A stretch of 64,000 nt of DNA. It comes from Methylobacterium sp. E-065. GTDB lineage: Bacteria > Pseudomonadota > Alphaproteobacteria > Rhizobiales > Beijerinckiaceae. A model generated the notes under the pieces. That model worked only from the letters and a program-made list of their open reading frames with translations, had not been told where the DNA came from and did not search any database. The stretch is from the NCBI RefSeq assembly GCF_022829605.1, contig NZ_JAKSYD010000074.1:102942-166941 (forward strand). Direction: 5' to 3'. This document shows positions 9,921 through 19,873 of this stretch, in pieces (position 1 is the first letter of the stretch; each line of letters starts with the position of its first letter). The translations under genes and the position numbers were made by a program.

Positions 9921-11405
9921 ATGCCGCCATCCCGCCCCGTGCCGCCAGCCGATTCGCAGGCCGGCGCCCCGTCGCGAAGGACCCTGCTGGCGGCTGCCGC
10001 CGCCTTCGGGCTCGCGCCCGAACCGGGGCAAGCCCAGCCCCCTGCACCTGCGCCCGCCGCACCTGCGCCCGCCGCACCTGCGGCGGCCCAGGCGGAGCCC
10101 CCTGCCCTGCCGGCGGCTCCCGGGAAGGCGCGGTTCCGGCCGGAGCCCGCGCCGGAGACGCCAATCTGGTGCTTCGACGGCAAGGCCCAGCCCCCGACCA
10201 TCCGGGTGAAGCTCGGCCAGGCGGTGCGGTTGAAGGTCGAGAACCGGACCGACAAGCCCCTGTCGCTGCACTGGCACGGGGTGCGCAACATCAACGCCAT
10301 GGACGGCGTCGGCGGCGTGACCCAGGCGCCGATCCCGCCCGGCGGCGACTTCCTCTACGCATTCACGCCGCCCGACGCCGGCTCCTTCCTGATCCGGCCC
10401 CTGGTGGTCGGCGGCGCGAGCGAGCCCTCGGGCCGCGGGCTCGCCGGCATGTTGGTCGTCGAGGAGATGAACCCGCCGGCGATCGACGCGGATGTCGCCG
10501 TCATCCTGCAGGATTGGCGGCTCCAGGACGACGGCACGCTGATGCCGTTCGGGCAGGTGCCGCTCGCCGCGAGCAACGGGCGGCTCGGCAACCTCGTCAC
10601 GGTCAACGGCAAACCGGTGCCCGATACCTTCGAGGCGCGCCCCGGCGCCCGGGTCCGCCTGCGGCTGGGCAATGCCTGCAACGCCCGGGCGACGCGCATC
10701 AAGTTCGAGGGCGTGAAGGTCTATGTGGCGGCGGTCGACGGGCAGCCGACCGACACGTTCGAGCCGCTGCGGGCCACCCTGCCCTTCCCGCCCGGCACCC
10801 GCTACGACCTGATGGTCGACTTGCCGGACAATGAGGGCGCCACCTGCGAGATCCAGGCGCTGATCGGCAAGGGCCTGACGCTGGCGAGCGTCACCACGAA
10901 GGGCCCCCGGATCACCGAGAAGCGGCCGCCGATCGGACCGATCGGCGAGAACAAGCGGCTGCCGGCCGAGGTCAAGCTTCAGAACGCCCTGCGCCGCGAC
11001 GTGCTGATCACCGGCGGTGCCTTCGTGCCGAAAGACAAGAAGGACGGGGCCGCCCCCGATCCGGTCTATACCGGCGACCCGCAGAAGATCTGGTCTGTGA
11101 ACGGGATCAGCGGCACCACCGGCCTTCCGCCGATCTTTACGGTGAAGCGCGGCCAGGTCGTGGTGCTGGCCCTGCGCAACGAGACCGCCTTTCCGCAGGC
11201 GCTCCACCTGCACGGGCACTGCTTCCGCCTGCTGCACCCCCTGGATGACGGTTGGGAGCCCTACTGGCTCGACACGTTCCAGTTGCTGGAGGGCCGCACC
11301 GCCCGGATCGGCTTCCTGGCCGACAATCCCGGCCGCTGGCTGATCAGCGCCACCGTGCTGGAGCGGTTCGACACCGGCCTCTGGACGTGCTTCGAAGTCA
11401 CGTAG
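9921..11405 (+). CDS. Multicopper-oxidase-fold protein with most copper ligands missing
   Basis: This 494-aa exported protein has a Tat-type leader (PSRRTLLAAAAAFGLA) and a proline/alanine-rich linker after cleavage. The cupredoxin-type body has HWHGVR (near residue 117) and HLHGHCFRLLH (near residue 429), two of the four copper motifs. The second motif of domain 1 (normally WYHSH) reads SFLIRP, and the last motif (normally HCHxxxH) reads LISATVLERF, so most trinuclear-cluster and type 1 ligands appear absent. It may be a structural relative of SufI/FtsP rather than an oxidase. The start at 9921 is chosen because the twin-arginine leader follows it; the open frame extends back to 9852. It is convergent with the nnr gene. 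Confidence 0.85.
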   Translation: MPPSRPVPPADSQAGAPSRRTLLAAAAAFGLAPEPGQAQPPAPAPAAPAPAAPAAAQAEPPALPAAPGKARFRPEPAPETPIWCFDGKAQPPTIRVKLGQAVRLKVENRTDKPLSLHWHGVRNINAMDGVGGVTQAPIPPGGDFLYAFTPPDAGSFLIRPLVVGGASEPSGRGLAGMLVVEEMNPPAIDADVAVILQDWRLQDDGTLMPFGQVPLAASNGRLGNLVTVNGKPVPDTFEARPGARVRLRLGNACNARATRIKFEGVKVYVAAVDGQPTDTFEPLRATLPFPPGTRYDLMVDLPDNEGATCEIQALIGKGLTLASVTTKGPRITEKRPPIGPIGENKRLPAEVKLQNALRRDVLITGGAFVPKDKKDGAAPDPVYTGDPQKIWSVNGISGTTGLPPIFTVKRGQVVVLALRNETAFPQALHLHGHCFRLLHPLDDGWEPYWLDTFQLLEGRTARIGFLADNPGRWLISATVLERFDTGLWTCFEVT

Positions 11406-11421
11406 CGCAGGTTCTTCGCGA

Positions 11422-12933
11422 TCAATCCGCCGAACCAGCCGCAACTTCGAGATCGTTCAGCACCGCCGGCATCAGCTCCGGAATGTCCTCGGCGATCAGC
11501 CCCGGCCCGTGACGCAGGCCGGCATCCCCGTGGAGCCAGACGGCGGCGGCGGCGGCCTCGAACGGCTCCATGCCCTGCGCCATCAGGCCGGCGATCAGTC
11601 CAGCCAGGACATCGCCCGACCCTGCGGTCCCGAGATAGGGGCTGCCATGATCGTTGATCGCCGCCCGCCCATCCGGGCTGGCGATGACGGTATCGGCACC
11701 TTTGTAGACCACGACGGCGCCGGTGAGGGATGCCGCGGCGCGGGCCCGGGCGACCTTGTCGGCCCCCTCGGCCATGGCTGGCGTGCCGTCGAACAGCCGC
11801 GCGAACTCGCCGGCATGCGGCGTCAGCACGGCCCGCGCCGCACCGTCCTCCAGATGCGCGGCAAGGAGCCGCGCCTGACCAGAAAAGCTCGTCAGCGCGT
11901 CGGCATCGAGGACGAGGCCGCGTCCCGCAGAGGCCGCCACCGCGACGCGTTCCCGGGTCGGCTCGCCGGCGCCGAGACCGGGCCCCGCCAGCACCACGTT
12001 GAGGCGCTCGTCGGTGAGCAGGTCATCGAGGTCGTCGGCGATCTCGCAGGGACGCAGCATGATCGCCGTGAGGTGGGCGGCGTTCTCGGCCAGCGCGCCG
12101 GCCGGTGAGGCGATCGTGACGAGGCCGGCCCCGATCCGCAGGGCGCCCCGTGCGGCCAGCCGCGCGGCGCCGGTCTTCGTGGCGGGGCCCGACAGCACCA
12201 GGGCGTGGCCACGGGTATATTTGTGGCTGGCTCCGGTGAGCCGCGGAAACGCCGTCGCCCACAGGTCGGGGCCGTTCCGGTCGAGCGGCGCCCCGCAGGC
12301 GGCCAGACCCGCCTCCAGGGCCGCCGGTCCAGTGCCGATATCGGCGACGCTCAATCGACCGCAGAGGCTTCGCCCCGGCTGCAGCAGGTGGCCCGGCTTG
12401 AGTGTCACGAACGTCACGGTCTCGGTCGCCCGGATCGCCGCACCGCGGACGGCCCCGGTATCGCCGTCGATGCCGCTCGGAATGTCGACGGCAAGGATGG
12501 GATGTCCGCTGGCGTTCACGGCCTCGACCAGCGCGCGGGCATCCCCGTCGAGGTCCCGCGACAGACCCGCACCGAACAGCGCGTCGATCACGAGATCGCA
12601 GGGCGGGAGTTCCCCGGAAACGATCGGTCCGACCGGCCCGGTCCAGGCATTAGCCGCCAGGGCGGCATCGCCCGTCAGCGTTCCGCGATCGCCAAGCAGC
12701 CGCAGATCGACCGCGTAGCCGTCCTCGGCCAGGAGGCGCGCGGCCACGAAGCCGTCGCCGCCGTTGTTGCCGGGTCCGCACAGGACGAGGGCGCACCCGC
12801 CCGCCGGCAACCGAGCCCGGGCCCGGGCCGCCACCGCGGCGCCGGCCGCCTCCATGAGCGTGCGCCCCGGGATCCCGCCGGCGATAGCCGCGGCATCGAC
12901 CTGTCTCATGGCCGCAACCGTCAGCAACCGCAT
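11422..12933 (-). CDS. nnr: Bifunctional NAD(P)H-hydrate repair enzyme (epimerase/dehydratase)
   Basis: This 503-aa fusion protein repairs damaged NAD(P)H. The N-terminal YjeF-type epimerase domain (about residues 1-210) carries LCGPGNNGGDGFVAARLL and DALFGAGL. The C-terminal ribokinase-like ADP-dependent dehydratase (about 230-500) carries LTPHAGEFARLF, VYKGADTVI and GTAGSGDVLAGLIAGLMAQG. The start is ATG 12933 because GGAGG sits just upstream (AACAGGAGGCCAACATG) and MRLLTVAAMRQVDAAA is the family N-terminus. The longer frame to 13059 is rejected. It is divergent from glnB, leaving about 190 bp for both promoters. Confidence 0.95.
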   Translation of the reverse strand: MRLLTVAAMRQVDAAAIAGGIPGRTLMEAAGAAVAARARARLPAGGCALVLCGPGNNGGDGFVAARLLAEDGYAVDLRLLGDRGTLTGDAALAANAWTGPVGPIVSGELPPCDLVIDALFGAGLSRDLDGDARALVEAVNASGHPILAVDIPSGIDGDTGAVRGAAIRATETVTFVTLKPGHLLQPGRSLCGRLSVADIGTGPAALEAGLAACGAPLDRNGPDLWATAFPRLTGASHKYTRGHALVLSGPATKTGAARLAARGALRIGAGLVTIASPAGALAENAAHLTAIMLRPCEIADDLDDLLTDERLNVVLAGPGLGAGEPTRERVAVAASAGRGLVLDADALTSFSGQARLLAAHLEDGAARAVLTPHAGEFARLFDGTPAMAEGADKVARARAAASLTGAVVVYKGADTVIASPDGRAAINDHGSPYLGTAGSGDVLAGLIAGLMAQGMEPFEAAAAAVWLHGDAGLRHGPGLIAEDIPELMPAVLNDLEVAAGSAD

Positions 12934-13009
12934 GTTGGCCTCCTGTTTGCCCGTGAGCCGACCAGACTTGGCGAAAAGCGCGCCAGAAAACCAGGAAACG
13001 CCCGCATGA

Positions 13010-13465
<456 letters not shown>

Positions 13466-13637
13466 CGGCGACCGGCGCGCACATCCGTAGCCGCCGCTCC
13501 CGATCTGCCTAAGAATGCACACTGCGCGAATGTCCGGCATCGGCGCGCTTCGCCCTGGAGCGCAGCCTCCGGCACCCCACATCCTCGGGAACGGCCGGCA
13601 CGATCGGTCGCTTGAATTCCGTGCAGGAGGATGTGCA

Positions 13638-13817
13638 ATGGCCGATATGGACCTACGCGAGACGGCCAAGATCTACGATCTGACCGCTTTCCGCCGCGCC
13701 CGGGCGTTACCGCGGGTGACCGCGGCGATCAAGCCGGCTGCTGTGCCGAGCTTCGGAGGCGGCGCGTGGTATCATGATGCTGCGATCCGCGAGGACGAGC
13801 GGCCGCGCCGATCCTGA
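13638..13817 (+). CDS. Hypothetical 59-aa protein
   Basis: This short frame has a strong ribosome binding site (GCAGGAGGATGTGCAATG) and reads MADMDLRETAKIYDLTAFRR, then a basic, alanine-rich stretch and WYHDAAIREDERPRRS. No signal peptide or membrane segment is seen. It lies between glnB (+) and the convergent glnII terminator. A longer frame opening at 13515 has no ribosome site. The family is not recognised. Confidence 0.6.
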   Translation: MADMDLRETAKIYDLTAFRRARALPRVTAAIKPAAVPSFGGGAWYHDAAIREDERPRRS

Positions 13818-13930
13818 GCCATCCGCTCCCGGCACAGCAGGTGACGCGTCCCGTCGGCTCACAGAGCGCGCTCGGCGTCATCCTCGATCGATCGGTTTCG
13901 AACTGTCCCTCTGCAGGGTCCGAAAACGGC

Positions 13931-13956
13931 GAAGCCGGACCCGAGGGCCCGGCTTC
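13931..13956 (-). terminator. Terminator of glnII
   Basis: An inverted repeat GAAGCCGG (13931-13938) and CCGGCTTC (13949-13956) with partial extension into the loop lies 27 bases past the glnII stop. On the minus strand it continues CGCCGTTTTCG. Confidence 0.6.
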
Positions 13957-13982
13957 GTTGATGGTAGGGTGGGCTCCGCGTC

Positions 13983-15017
13983 TTACGCGGCTGCAGCGGC
14001 CTCGGTCGGCACGGAAGCGACGGTCTTCAGCACCTGCGAGGCGATCTGGTAGGGGTCGCCCTGAGAGTTCGGACGGCGGTCTTCCAAGTATCCCTTGTAG
14101 CCGTTGTTGACGAACGAGTGCGGCACGCGGATCGAGGCACCGCGGTCGGCCACGCCGTATGTGAACTCGTGGATCGAGGCGGTCTCGTGCTTGCCGGTCA
14201 GGCGCATGTGGTTGTCCGGACCGTAGACAGCGATGTGCTCCTCACGGGCGCTCTTGAACGCCTCCATGAGCTTCTCGAAATACGCCTTCCCGCCATGCTC
14301 GCGCAGAAAGGAGGTCGAGAAGTTGCAGTGCATGCCCGAGCCGTTCCAGTCGGTGTCGCCGAGCGGCTTGCAGTGGTACTCGACGTCGATGCCGTACTTC
14401 TCGCAAAGGCGCTGCAGCAGGTAGCGGGCCATCCACATCTCGTCGGCGGCCTTCTTGGAGCCCTTGCCGAAAATCTGGAATTCCCACTGCCCCTTGGCCA
14501 CCTCGGCGTTGATGCCCTCGTGGTTGATGCCGGCATCCAGGCAAAGGTCGAGGTGCTCCTCGACGATCTGGCGGGCGACGTCGCCGACGTTCGAATAACC
14601 GACGCCGGTGTAGTACGGGCCCTGCGGAGCCGGGTAGCCCGAGGTCGGGAAGCCGAGCGGGCGGCCGTCCTTGTACAGGAAGTACTCCTGCTCGAAGCCA
14701 AACCAGGCGCCGGCATCATCCAGGATGGTGGCGCGCTTGTTGGATGCGTGCGGGGTCGTGCCATCCGGCATCATCACTTCGCACATCACCAGCACGCCGT
14801 TCTTCCGGGCCGGATCAGGGAAGTGGCGCACGGGCTTGAGCATGCAGTCGGAGCTGCCGCCCTCGGCCTGCTTCGTGGACGAGCCATCGAAGCCCCACAT
14901 CGGGAGCTGCTCGAGGGTCGGGAAGCTGTCGAATTCCTTGATCTGCGTCTTACCGCGGAGATTCGGGGTCGGCGTGTACCCGTCGAGCCATATGTACTCG
15001 AGCTTGTATTTGGTCAT
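13983..15017 (-). CDS. glnII: Glutamine synthetase type II
   Basis: This 344-aa enzyme is the short, eukaryotic-type GSII found in Rhizobiales and some actinobacteria. Landmarks are LEYIWLDGY near the N-terminus, MWGFDGSSTKQAEGG, the glutamate-binding GAWFGFEQEYFL, and GINAEVAKGQWEFQIFG. It makes glutamine from glutamate, ammonia and ATP and, unlike GSI, is not adenylylated, so control is mainly transcriptional. A sigma-54 type promoter lies about 95 bases upstream. It is divergent from glnA across a 337-bp gap. Confidence 0.97.
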   Translation of the reverse strand: MTKYKLEYIWLDGYTPTPNLRGKTQIKEFDSFPTLEQLPMWGFDGSSTKQAEGGSSDCMLKPVRHFPDPARKNGVLVMCEVMMPDGTTPHASNKRATILDDAGAWFGFEQEYFLYKDGRPLGFPTSGYPAPQGPYYTGVGYSNVGDVARQIVEEHLDLCLDAGINHEGINAEVAKGQWEFQIFGKGSKKAADEMWMARYLLQRLCEKYGIDVEYHCKPLGDTDWNGSGMHCNFSTSFLREHGGKAYFEKLMEAFKSAREEHIAVYGPDNHMRLTGKHETASIHEFTYGVADRGASIRVPHSFVNNGYKGYLEDRRPNSQGDPYQIASQVLKTVASVPTEAAAAA

Positions 15018-15108
15018 TCCGGTTCTCTCGTCCGTATCGATGCGCGACCGGGGTACCCCTGGGCAACGCGAACGGCTTGCCGCCTCTCCGACGGCCGCCG
15101 TCGCGCAC

Positions 15109-15123
15109 GCATAGGTCGTGCCA
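15109..15123 (-). promoter_or_regulatory. Sigma-54 promoter of glnII
   Basis: The minus strand reads TGGCACGACCTATGC: a perfect TGGCAC -24 element and a GC at -12 with exactly ten bases between the invariant GG and GC. The expected start is near 15097, about 80 bases before the glnII ATG. NtrC and sigma-54 control of glnII is established in rhizobia, so the site fits. The rest of the 337-bp glnII/glnA gap (15018-15354) shows no gene; clear NtrC half-sites were not found by eye. Confidence 0.75.
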
Positions 15124-15354
15124 AACGGACGACCACGCGCTGCGGGTACCGCCTTCGATGTTGGTTTTCGCGATCACGGACGCGAGAGTGCGCCACCATC
15201 GAGCCCGATCGTCCCACCACCGCGCCGATTCCCGCGCCCTGCGGGTGGCAACACGCGCCCGTGACGGATATCAAGCGCCGCTCGCTGGTGCTGCCCGACT
15301 GAGATCGGGTGCGTCGCGAGCGCGTTTCCGAGCAATCCCTGGAGGATGCCCACG

Positions 15355-16764
15355 ATGACCACTGCGGCCGAGGTGCTGAAGACGATCCGGGACAACGACG
15401 TGCGCTACGTGGACTTCCGGTTCACCGATCCGCGCGGCAAGTGGCAGCACGTCACGTTCGACGTGTCGCTCATCGATGAGGAGATCTTCGACGAGGGCAC
15501 CATGTTCGATGGCTCCTCGATCGCCGGCTGGAAGGCGATCAACGAGTCCGACATGCTGCTCATGCCGGATCCGGCCACCGCCACCCTGGACCCGTTCTTC
15601 TCGGCCGCGACCCTGTCGATCGTCTGCGACGTGCTGGAGCCGGCCACCGGCGAGCCCTATTCCCGCGATCCGCGCGGCACCGCCAAGCGCGCCGAGGCCT
15701 ACCTGCAGCAGACCGGCATCGGCGACACGATCTATGTCGGCCCCGAGGCCGAGTTCTTCGTGTTCGACGACGTGAAGTTCGCCGCCGACCCGTACCGCAC
15801 CGGCTTCGAGCTCGACTCGACCGAGCTGCCGACCAACGGCTTCACCGATTACGAGGGCGGCAACCTCGGCCACCGGGTGCAGACCAAGGGCGGCTACTTC
15901 CCGGTCCCGCCGCAGGATTCGGCGCAGGACATGCGCGGCGAGATGCTGGCCGCCATGCAGTCGATGGGCGTGAAGGTCGAGAAGCATCACCACGAGGTGG
16001 CGAGCGCCCAGCACGAGCTCGGCATGAAGTTCGACACCCTGACCCTGCTCGCCGACCACATGCAGATCTACAAGTACTGCATCCACAACGTCGCGCAGAG
16101 CTACGGCAAGTCGGCGACCTTCATGCCCAAGCCCGTCTACGGCGACAACGGCTCGGGCATGCACGTCCACCAGTCGATCTGGAAGGACGGCCAGCCGGTC
16201 TTCGCCGGCGACAAGTATGCCGGCCTCAGCCAAGAATGCCTCTGGTACATCGGCGGCATCATCCGCCACGCCAAGGCGCTCAACGCCTTCACCAATCCGT
16301 CGACCAACTCGTACAAGCGTCTGGTGCCGGGCTACGAGGCACCGGTGCTGCTCGCCTACTCGGCCCGCAACCGCTCGGCGTCCTGCCGCATCCCGTGGAC
16401 CAAAAGCCCGAAGGCCAAGCGCGTCGAGGTCCGCTTCCCCGACCCGATGGCGAACCCCTACCTCGCCTTCTCGGCGCTGCTGATGGCCGGACTCGACGGC
16501 ATCCGCAACAAGATCGACCCGGGCCCGGCCATGGACAAGGATCTCTACGAGCTGCCCCCGCGGGAGCTGAAAAAGATCCCGACCGTGTGCGGCTCCCTGC
16601 GCGAGGCCCTGACCAGCCTCGACAAGGACCGGGCCTTCCTCAAGGAGGGCGGCGTGTTCTCGGATGACCAGATCGACTCGTTCATTGAGCTGAAGATGGC
16701 CGAGGTGCTGCGCTACGAGATGACCCCGCACCCGATCGAGTTCGTCCAGTACTACTCGCTGTAA
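15355..16764 (+). CDS. glnA: Glutamine synthetase type I
   Basis: This is the 469-aa, dodecameric GSI. It begins [20 protein letters not shown] and has [23 protein letters not shown] and the metal/ATP motifs [11 protein letters not shown] and [10 protein letters not shown]. The adenylylation tyrosine is in DLYELPP, so it should be switched by GlnE under PII control. The start is ATG 15355: GGAGG at 15341-15345 is nine bases upstream of it but touches the other in-frame ATG at 15346, which cannot be used with that site. It is divergent from glnII. Confidence 0.98.
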   Translation: MTTAAEVLKTIRDNDVRYVDFRFTDPRGKWQHVTFDVSLIDEEIFDEGTMFDGSSIAGWKAINESDMLLMPDPATATLDPFFSAATLSIVCDVLEPATGEPYSRDPRGTAKRAEAYLQQTGIGDTIYVGPEAEFFVFDDVKFAADPYRTGFELDSTELPTNGFTDYEGGNLGHRVQTKGGYFPVPPQDSAQDMRGEMLAAMQSMGVKVEKHHHEVASAQHELGMKFDTLTLLADHMQIYKYCIHNVAQSYGKSATFMPKPVYGDNGSGMHVHQSIWKDGQPVFAGDKYAGLSQECLWYIGGIIRHAKALNAFTNPSTNSYKRLVPGYEAPVLLAYSARNRSASCRIPWTKSPKAKRVEVRFPDPMANPYLAFSALLMAGLDGIRNKIDPGPAMDKDLYELPPRELKKIPTVCGSLREALTSLDKDRAFLKEGGVFSDDQIDSFIELKMAEVLRYEMTPHPIEFVQYYSL

Positions 16765-16774
16765 GATATGAGGA

Positions 16775-16838
16775 GCCGGGCGCGACGCCCGGCCTGACGT
16801 TGTCATGGGCCGGGGCCTTTTAGGAGCTCCGGCCTTTT
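16775..16838 (+). terminator. Tandem hairpins terminating glnA
   Basis: A first 8-bp stem GCCGGGCG/CGCCCGGC (16775-16782 with 16786-16793) is followed by a second, GGCCGG (16808-16813) with CCGGCC (16829-16834), which runs into TTTTGTTT. The second has the form of an intrinsic terminator. Confidence 0.6.
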
Positions 16839-16903
16839 GTTTGGGCTTCGCGCCAATCGATTACCCGCGGGTCGGGGCAGCAACCCGTTCAGAGGATGGC
16901 CGC

Positions 16904-17542
16904 ATGCTCACCCTCGACCATCTCGTCATCGTCGCGCCGGATCTCGCGGAGGGCGTGGCGCATGTCCGCGACAGCCTTGGTCTGTCGATGCCGGAAGGCG
17001 GGCGCCATCGCGAGATGGGCACCCGCAACCATCTGCTACGTCTCGGCGATGCGGTTTTCCTGGAGGTGATTGCCGTCGATTCCGAGGCGCCCACCCCATC
17101 CCGCGCCCGCTGGTTCGGCCTGAGCGGCCCGGCACGCGTGCGGGCGGACTGGGAAGCAGGCCGGCGGCTGCGGGGCTTCGTCGCCCGCACAGACGATCTC
17201 GTCGGCGTGCTCGCCGCCCAGGGCAACTTGCTGGGACAAGCCGCCACGATGACCCGCGGCGCCCTGTCGTGGCGTTTCGGCGTGCGACCGGACGGGGCTT
17301 GGCCGGCGGATGGCGCCGCGCCGCACGTAATGGATTGGGGACTCAGCAGCAACCCCGCTCGGACGATGCCGGATTTCGGGGCCCGGCTCGATGCGCTGAT
17401 CCTGACGCATCCGGATCCGGACGCTGCGCGAGAGCTTCATACAGCGCTCGGGCTCGTGGAGCCTCCGGAGATCGTACGGGGCGACGGCCCGCGCTGGACC
17501 GCCCGGATCACGACGCCATCCGGCTTCCGGACGCTGACCTGA
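16904..17542 (+). CDS. VOC-superfamily (glyoxalase-like) protein
   Basis: This 212-aa protein begins MLTLDHLVIVAPDLAEGVAH, the beta-alpha-beta start of a vicinal-oxygen-chelate fold, and continues with LGLSMPEGGRH and GTRNHLLRLGD AVFLEVI. It resembles the glyoxalase_3-type proteins that share the fold but whose reactions are mostly unknown. A second half-fold follows (LDALILTHPDPDAARELHTALGL). The start at 16904 follows AGAGGATGG; the longer frame to 16805 runs through the glnA terminator. Its stop and the rnd stop are convergent, 25 bases apart. The substrate is unknown. Confidence 0.8.
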   Translation: MLTLDHLVIVAPDLAEGVAHVRDSLGLSMPEGGRHREMGTRNHLLRLGDAVFLEVIAVDSEAPTPSRARWFGLSGPARVRADWEAGRRLRGFVARTDDLVGVLAAQGNLLGQAATMTRGALSWRFGVRPDGAWPADGAAPHVMDWGLSSNPARTMPDFGARLDALILTHPDPDAARELHTALGLVEPPEIVRGDGPRWTARITTPSGFRTLT

Positions 17543-17567
17543 CCGTCCGGTAGTCCGGCACGGCTTC

Positions 17568-18191
17568 TCAACTGTGCGAAAAGATGTCCACCTCGGGCCA
17601 GCCTTCGAGGTCGAGGCGCGCGCGGGTCGGCAAGAAGGCGAAGCAGGCGGCGGCGAGATCGGTGCGGCCTTCGCGGGCGAGCATCGCGTCGAGCCGATCG
17701 CGGGCGGCGTGGAGATGGAGCACGTCGGACGCCGCGTAATCGAGCTGCGCCTGCGACAGGGTCTCGGCGCCCCAGTCGGAGGATTGCTGCTGCTTCGACA
17801 GGTCGACGCCAACGAGTTCGCGCACCACGTCCTTGAGCCCGTGGCGGTCGGTATAGGTGCGGGCGAGCTTCGAGGCGATCTTGGTACAGTAGACCGGCTG
17901 CGGCATCACGCCGAGGGCCTTGTAGAGCACCGCGACGTCGAACCGCGCGAAGTGGAAGATCTTCAGCACACCCGGATCCGCCAGGACGCGCTTGAGCACC
18001 ACGGGCTCCAGGCCGCCCTGCGGGACCTGCACCACGTCGGCCGTGCCGTCGCCGGTGGAGATCTGCACCACGCAGAGCCGGTCGCGGTGGGGGTTGAGGC
18101 CGAGCGTCTCGGTGTCGATGGCCACCGCCCGGCCTGCATCGTAATTGGCGGGCAGGTCGCCGCGGTGAAGGCGTACGGTCGGGCTCGGCAT
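17568..18191 (-). CDS. rnd: Ribonuclease D-like 3'-5' exonuclease
   Basis: This 207-aa protein consists almost only of a DEDDy exonuclease domain: Exo I AIDTETLGLNPHRDRLCVVQ (Asp and Glu), Exo II KIFHFARFDVAVL, and Exo III with LDYAASDVLHL (Tyr and Asp). The HRDC domains of E. coli RNase D are missing, as is common in alphaproteobacterial short forms. It would trim tRNA or other RNA 3' ends. The start is ATG 18191 (MPSPTVRLHRGDLP); the open frame to 18584 overlaps the divergent cupin gene and is rejected. Confidence 0.88.
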   Translation of the reverse strand: MPSPTVRLHRGDLPANYDAGRAVAIDTETLGLNPHRDRLCVVQISTGDGTADVVQVPQGGLEPVVLKRVLADPGVLKIFHFARFDVAVLYKALGVMPQPVYCTKIASKLARTYTDRHGLKDVVRELVGVDLSKQQQSSDWGAETLSQAQLDYAASDVLHLHAARDRLDAMLAREGRTDLAAACFAFLPTRARLDLEGWPEVDIFSHS

Positions 18192-18275
18192 CTTTTCGGA
18201 CCTTGAGGGTTTTCGGCCGGTAGCATCGGTGCCAAGTGGCGGCAAGCGAATGGGGTCAGCGGCGGGGAGACAGAT

Positions 18276-18704
18276 ATGACGGCAGCCGAGGTGATCGCGA
18301 CCCTGGGGCTCAAACCCCATCCCGAGGGCGGCCACTACCGCGAGACCTTTCGCGATCCGCGCACCGTCGGCGGCCGCTCGGTCGGCACGGCGATCTACTT
18401 CCTGCTCGACCTCGGCGAGGTCTCGACGTGGCACCGGGTCGACGCCACCGAGATCTGGCATTGGCACGCCGGCGCGCCGCTGGTGATCACTACGAGCCCG
18501 AACGGGCACGATGCCGAAGCTCGGCATCTCGGACCGGATCTCGCCGCCGGCCAGCGCCCGCAATGCGTGGTGCCGGCGGGCCATTGGCAGACCGCCACCA
18601 GCCTTGGCGCCTGGACGCTCGTCGGCTGCACGGTCTCACCGGGCTTCGACTTTTCGGGGTTCGAGATGGCGCCGCCGGATTGGCGGCCGACGCCGCGGAG
18701 TTAG
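18276..18704 (+). CDS. DUF985 cupin protein
   Basis: This 142-aa protein belongs to the DUF985/cupin_5 family: it starts with LGLKPHPEGGHYRETFRD, then TAIYFLLDLGEVSTWHRVDATEIWHWH with the cupin histidine cluster, and ends with SPGFDFSGFEMAPPDW. These are small beta-barrel proteins that probably bind a metal or sugar; the role is unproven. A GGGGAG ribosome site precedes the start. It overlaps the end of the convergent exporter gene by four bases and is divergent from rnd. Confidence 0.9.
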   Translation: MTAAEVIATLGLKPHPEGGHYRETFRDPRTVGGRSVGTAIYFLLDLGEVSTWHRVDATEIWHWHAGAPLVITTSPNGHDAEARHLGPDLAAGQRPQCVVPAGHWQTATSLGAWTLVGCTVSPGFDFSGFEMAPPDWRPTPRS

Positions 18705-19615
18705 ACCTGTTTCGGTGCCGCCCGCGAAGCCCGCACCGCCGTCAGCGCGCCAGCCACAATCAGCAGGCAGGCGAGCGCAAGGGCCGGCCCGGGGCTGGCA
18801 TAGCCCGTGACCACGAGGATCAGCGTCGAGAGAACCGGCGCCGCGTAGGCCGTGACGCCGAGCAGCCGGACGTCGCCGCGCTTGCAGCCGATATCCCAGA
18901 GATAGAAAGCAGCCCCGACCGGTCCCAGGCCGAGCAGCAGGACCGCACCCCACTGGATCGCGTCGGCCGGCCAGACCGTCGTCTCGAAGGCGAGGTGGCA
19001 GACGAGGCTGAGCGCGGCCGTCGCGAGGCAGAAACCCGCGACCGCGTCGGTCGGCACCTGTCCGACCCGGGCCGAGAGAACCGAATAGCCGGCCCATACG
19101 AAGGCCGCCGCGAAGGAGGCCGCGTAGCCCGGCAGCGCCCCGGCGGGGAAGTCGAGATCGCCCCGCCCGGTGAACAGGGCCGCGACGCCGGCGAGACCCA
19201 GGAGCGCACCGGCGAGGTGGCCCGGACGCAGCCCCTCGGATCCCGGCAGGCGGGCGGAGAACAGCACGATCAGCAGCGGCCAGAGATAGTTGATCAGCCC
19301 GGCCTCGGCCGGCGGCGCGAGGCGCAGGGCGCTGAAGTAGAGGGCGTGATAGCCGAACAGGCCGCCGACCCCGAGCAGCCAGACCGGCCATGGCTGGAGC
19401 AGGGCGCGGGCGCGGGCCGGACGCGCGATCCAGACGGCACAGCCGCACAAGCCGCCGAGCAGGAACGTCATGGCGGCGAGCTGGAACGGGGGCACGGCGC
19501 CCGACGCCGCCGTGAACAGGGCGAGGAGCGACCAGAGCGCGATCGCGCCAAAGCCCGCCAGAGTCGCGGCGGAGCGGCTCATCGGGCGGGACGATATCGG
19601 CGCGGATCCACTCAT
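18701..19615 (-). CDS. EamA/DMT-family exporter
   Basis: This 304-aa integral membrane protein has about ten hydrophobic helices in two EamA repeats. Sequences such as GYHALYFSALRLAPPAEAGLINYLWPLLIV and GAAFYLWDIGCKRGDVRLLG resemble the YddG-type aromatic amino acid exporter branch of the drug/metabolite transporter superfamily. The cargo cannot be fixed from sequence. It is probably monocistronic and convergent with the cupin gene (4-base overlap). The annotated ATG at 19615 is followed by an internal ATG at residue 12, so the N-terminus may be slightly shorter. Confidence 0.88.
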   Translation of the reverse strand: MSGSAPISSRPMSRSAATLAGFGAIALWSLLALFTAASGAVPPFQLAAMTFLLGGLCGCAVWIARPARARALLQPWPVWLLGVGGLFGYHALYFSALRLAPPAEAGLINYLWPLLIVLFSARLPGSEGLRPGHLAGALLGLAGVAALFTGRGDLDFPAGALPGYAASFAAAFVWAGYSVLSARVGQVPTDAVAGFCLATAALSLVCHLAFETTVWPADAIQWGAVLLLGLGPVGAAFYLWDIGCKRGDVRLLGVTAYAAPVLSTLILVVTGYASPGPALALACLLIVAGALTAVRASRAAPKQV

Positions 19616-19873
19616 GACCGGCCGCTACCATGCGGGGCTCTGAGTCGGCGAGACCGCGGGTCAAGCGGGCTTGGCTCGGCCTGATCGCCTCGTCCCTGGG
19701 GCACTCCGGCCCGCGGGAGGATTGCGGCTGCGATCATCGAGCGATCGAGCCGGTCGTGACCGGGGACGGCGCCATCCTCCGCCTGCCCCACCAGCTGTGC
19801 GGGCAGGTTGGCATCACGGGCGTATTGTAGGACCCGCTCAGGACGGCCTTCTTGTGGTGGCCGCCAGCGCGGC

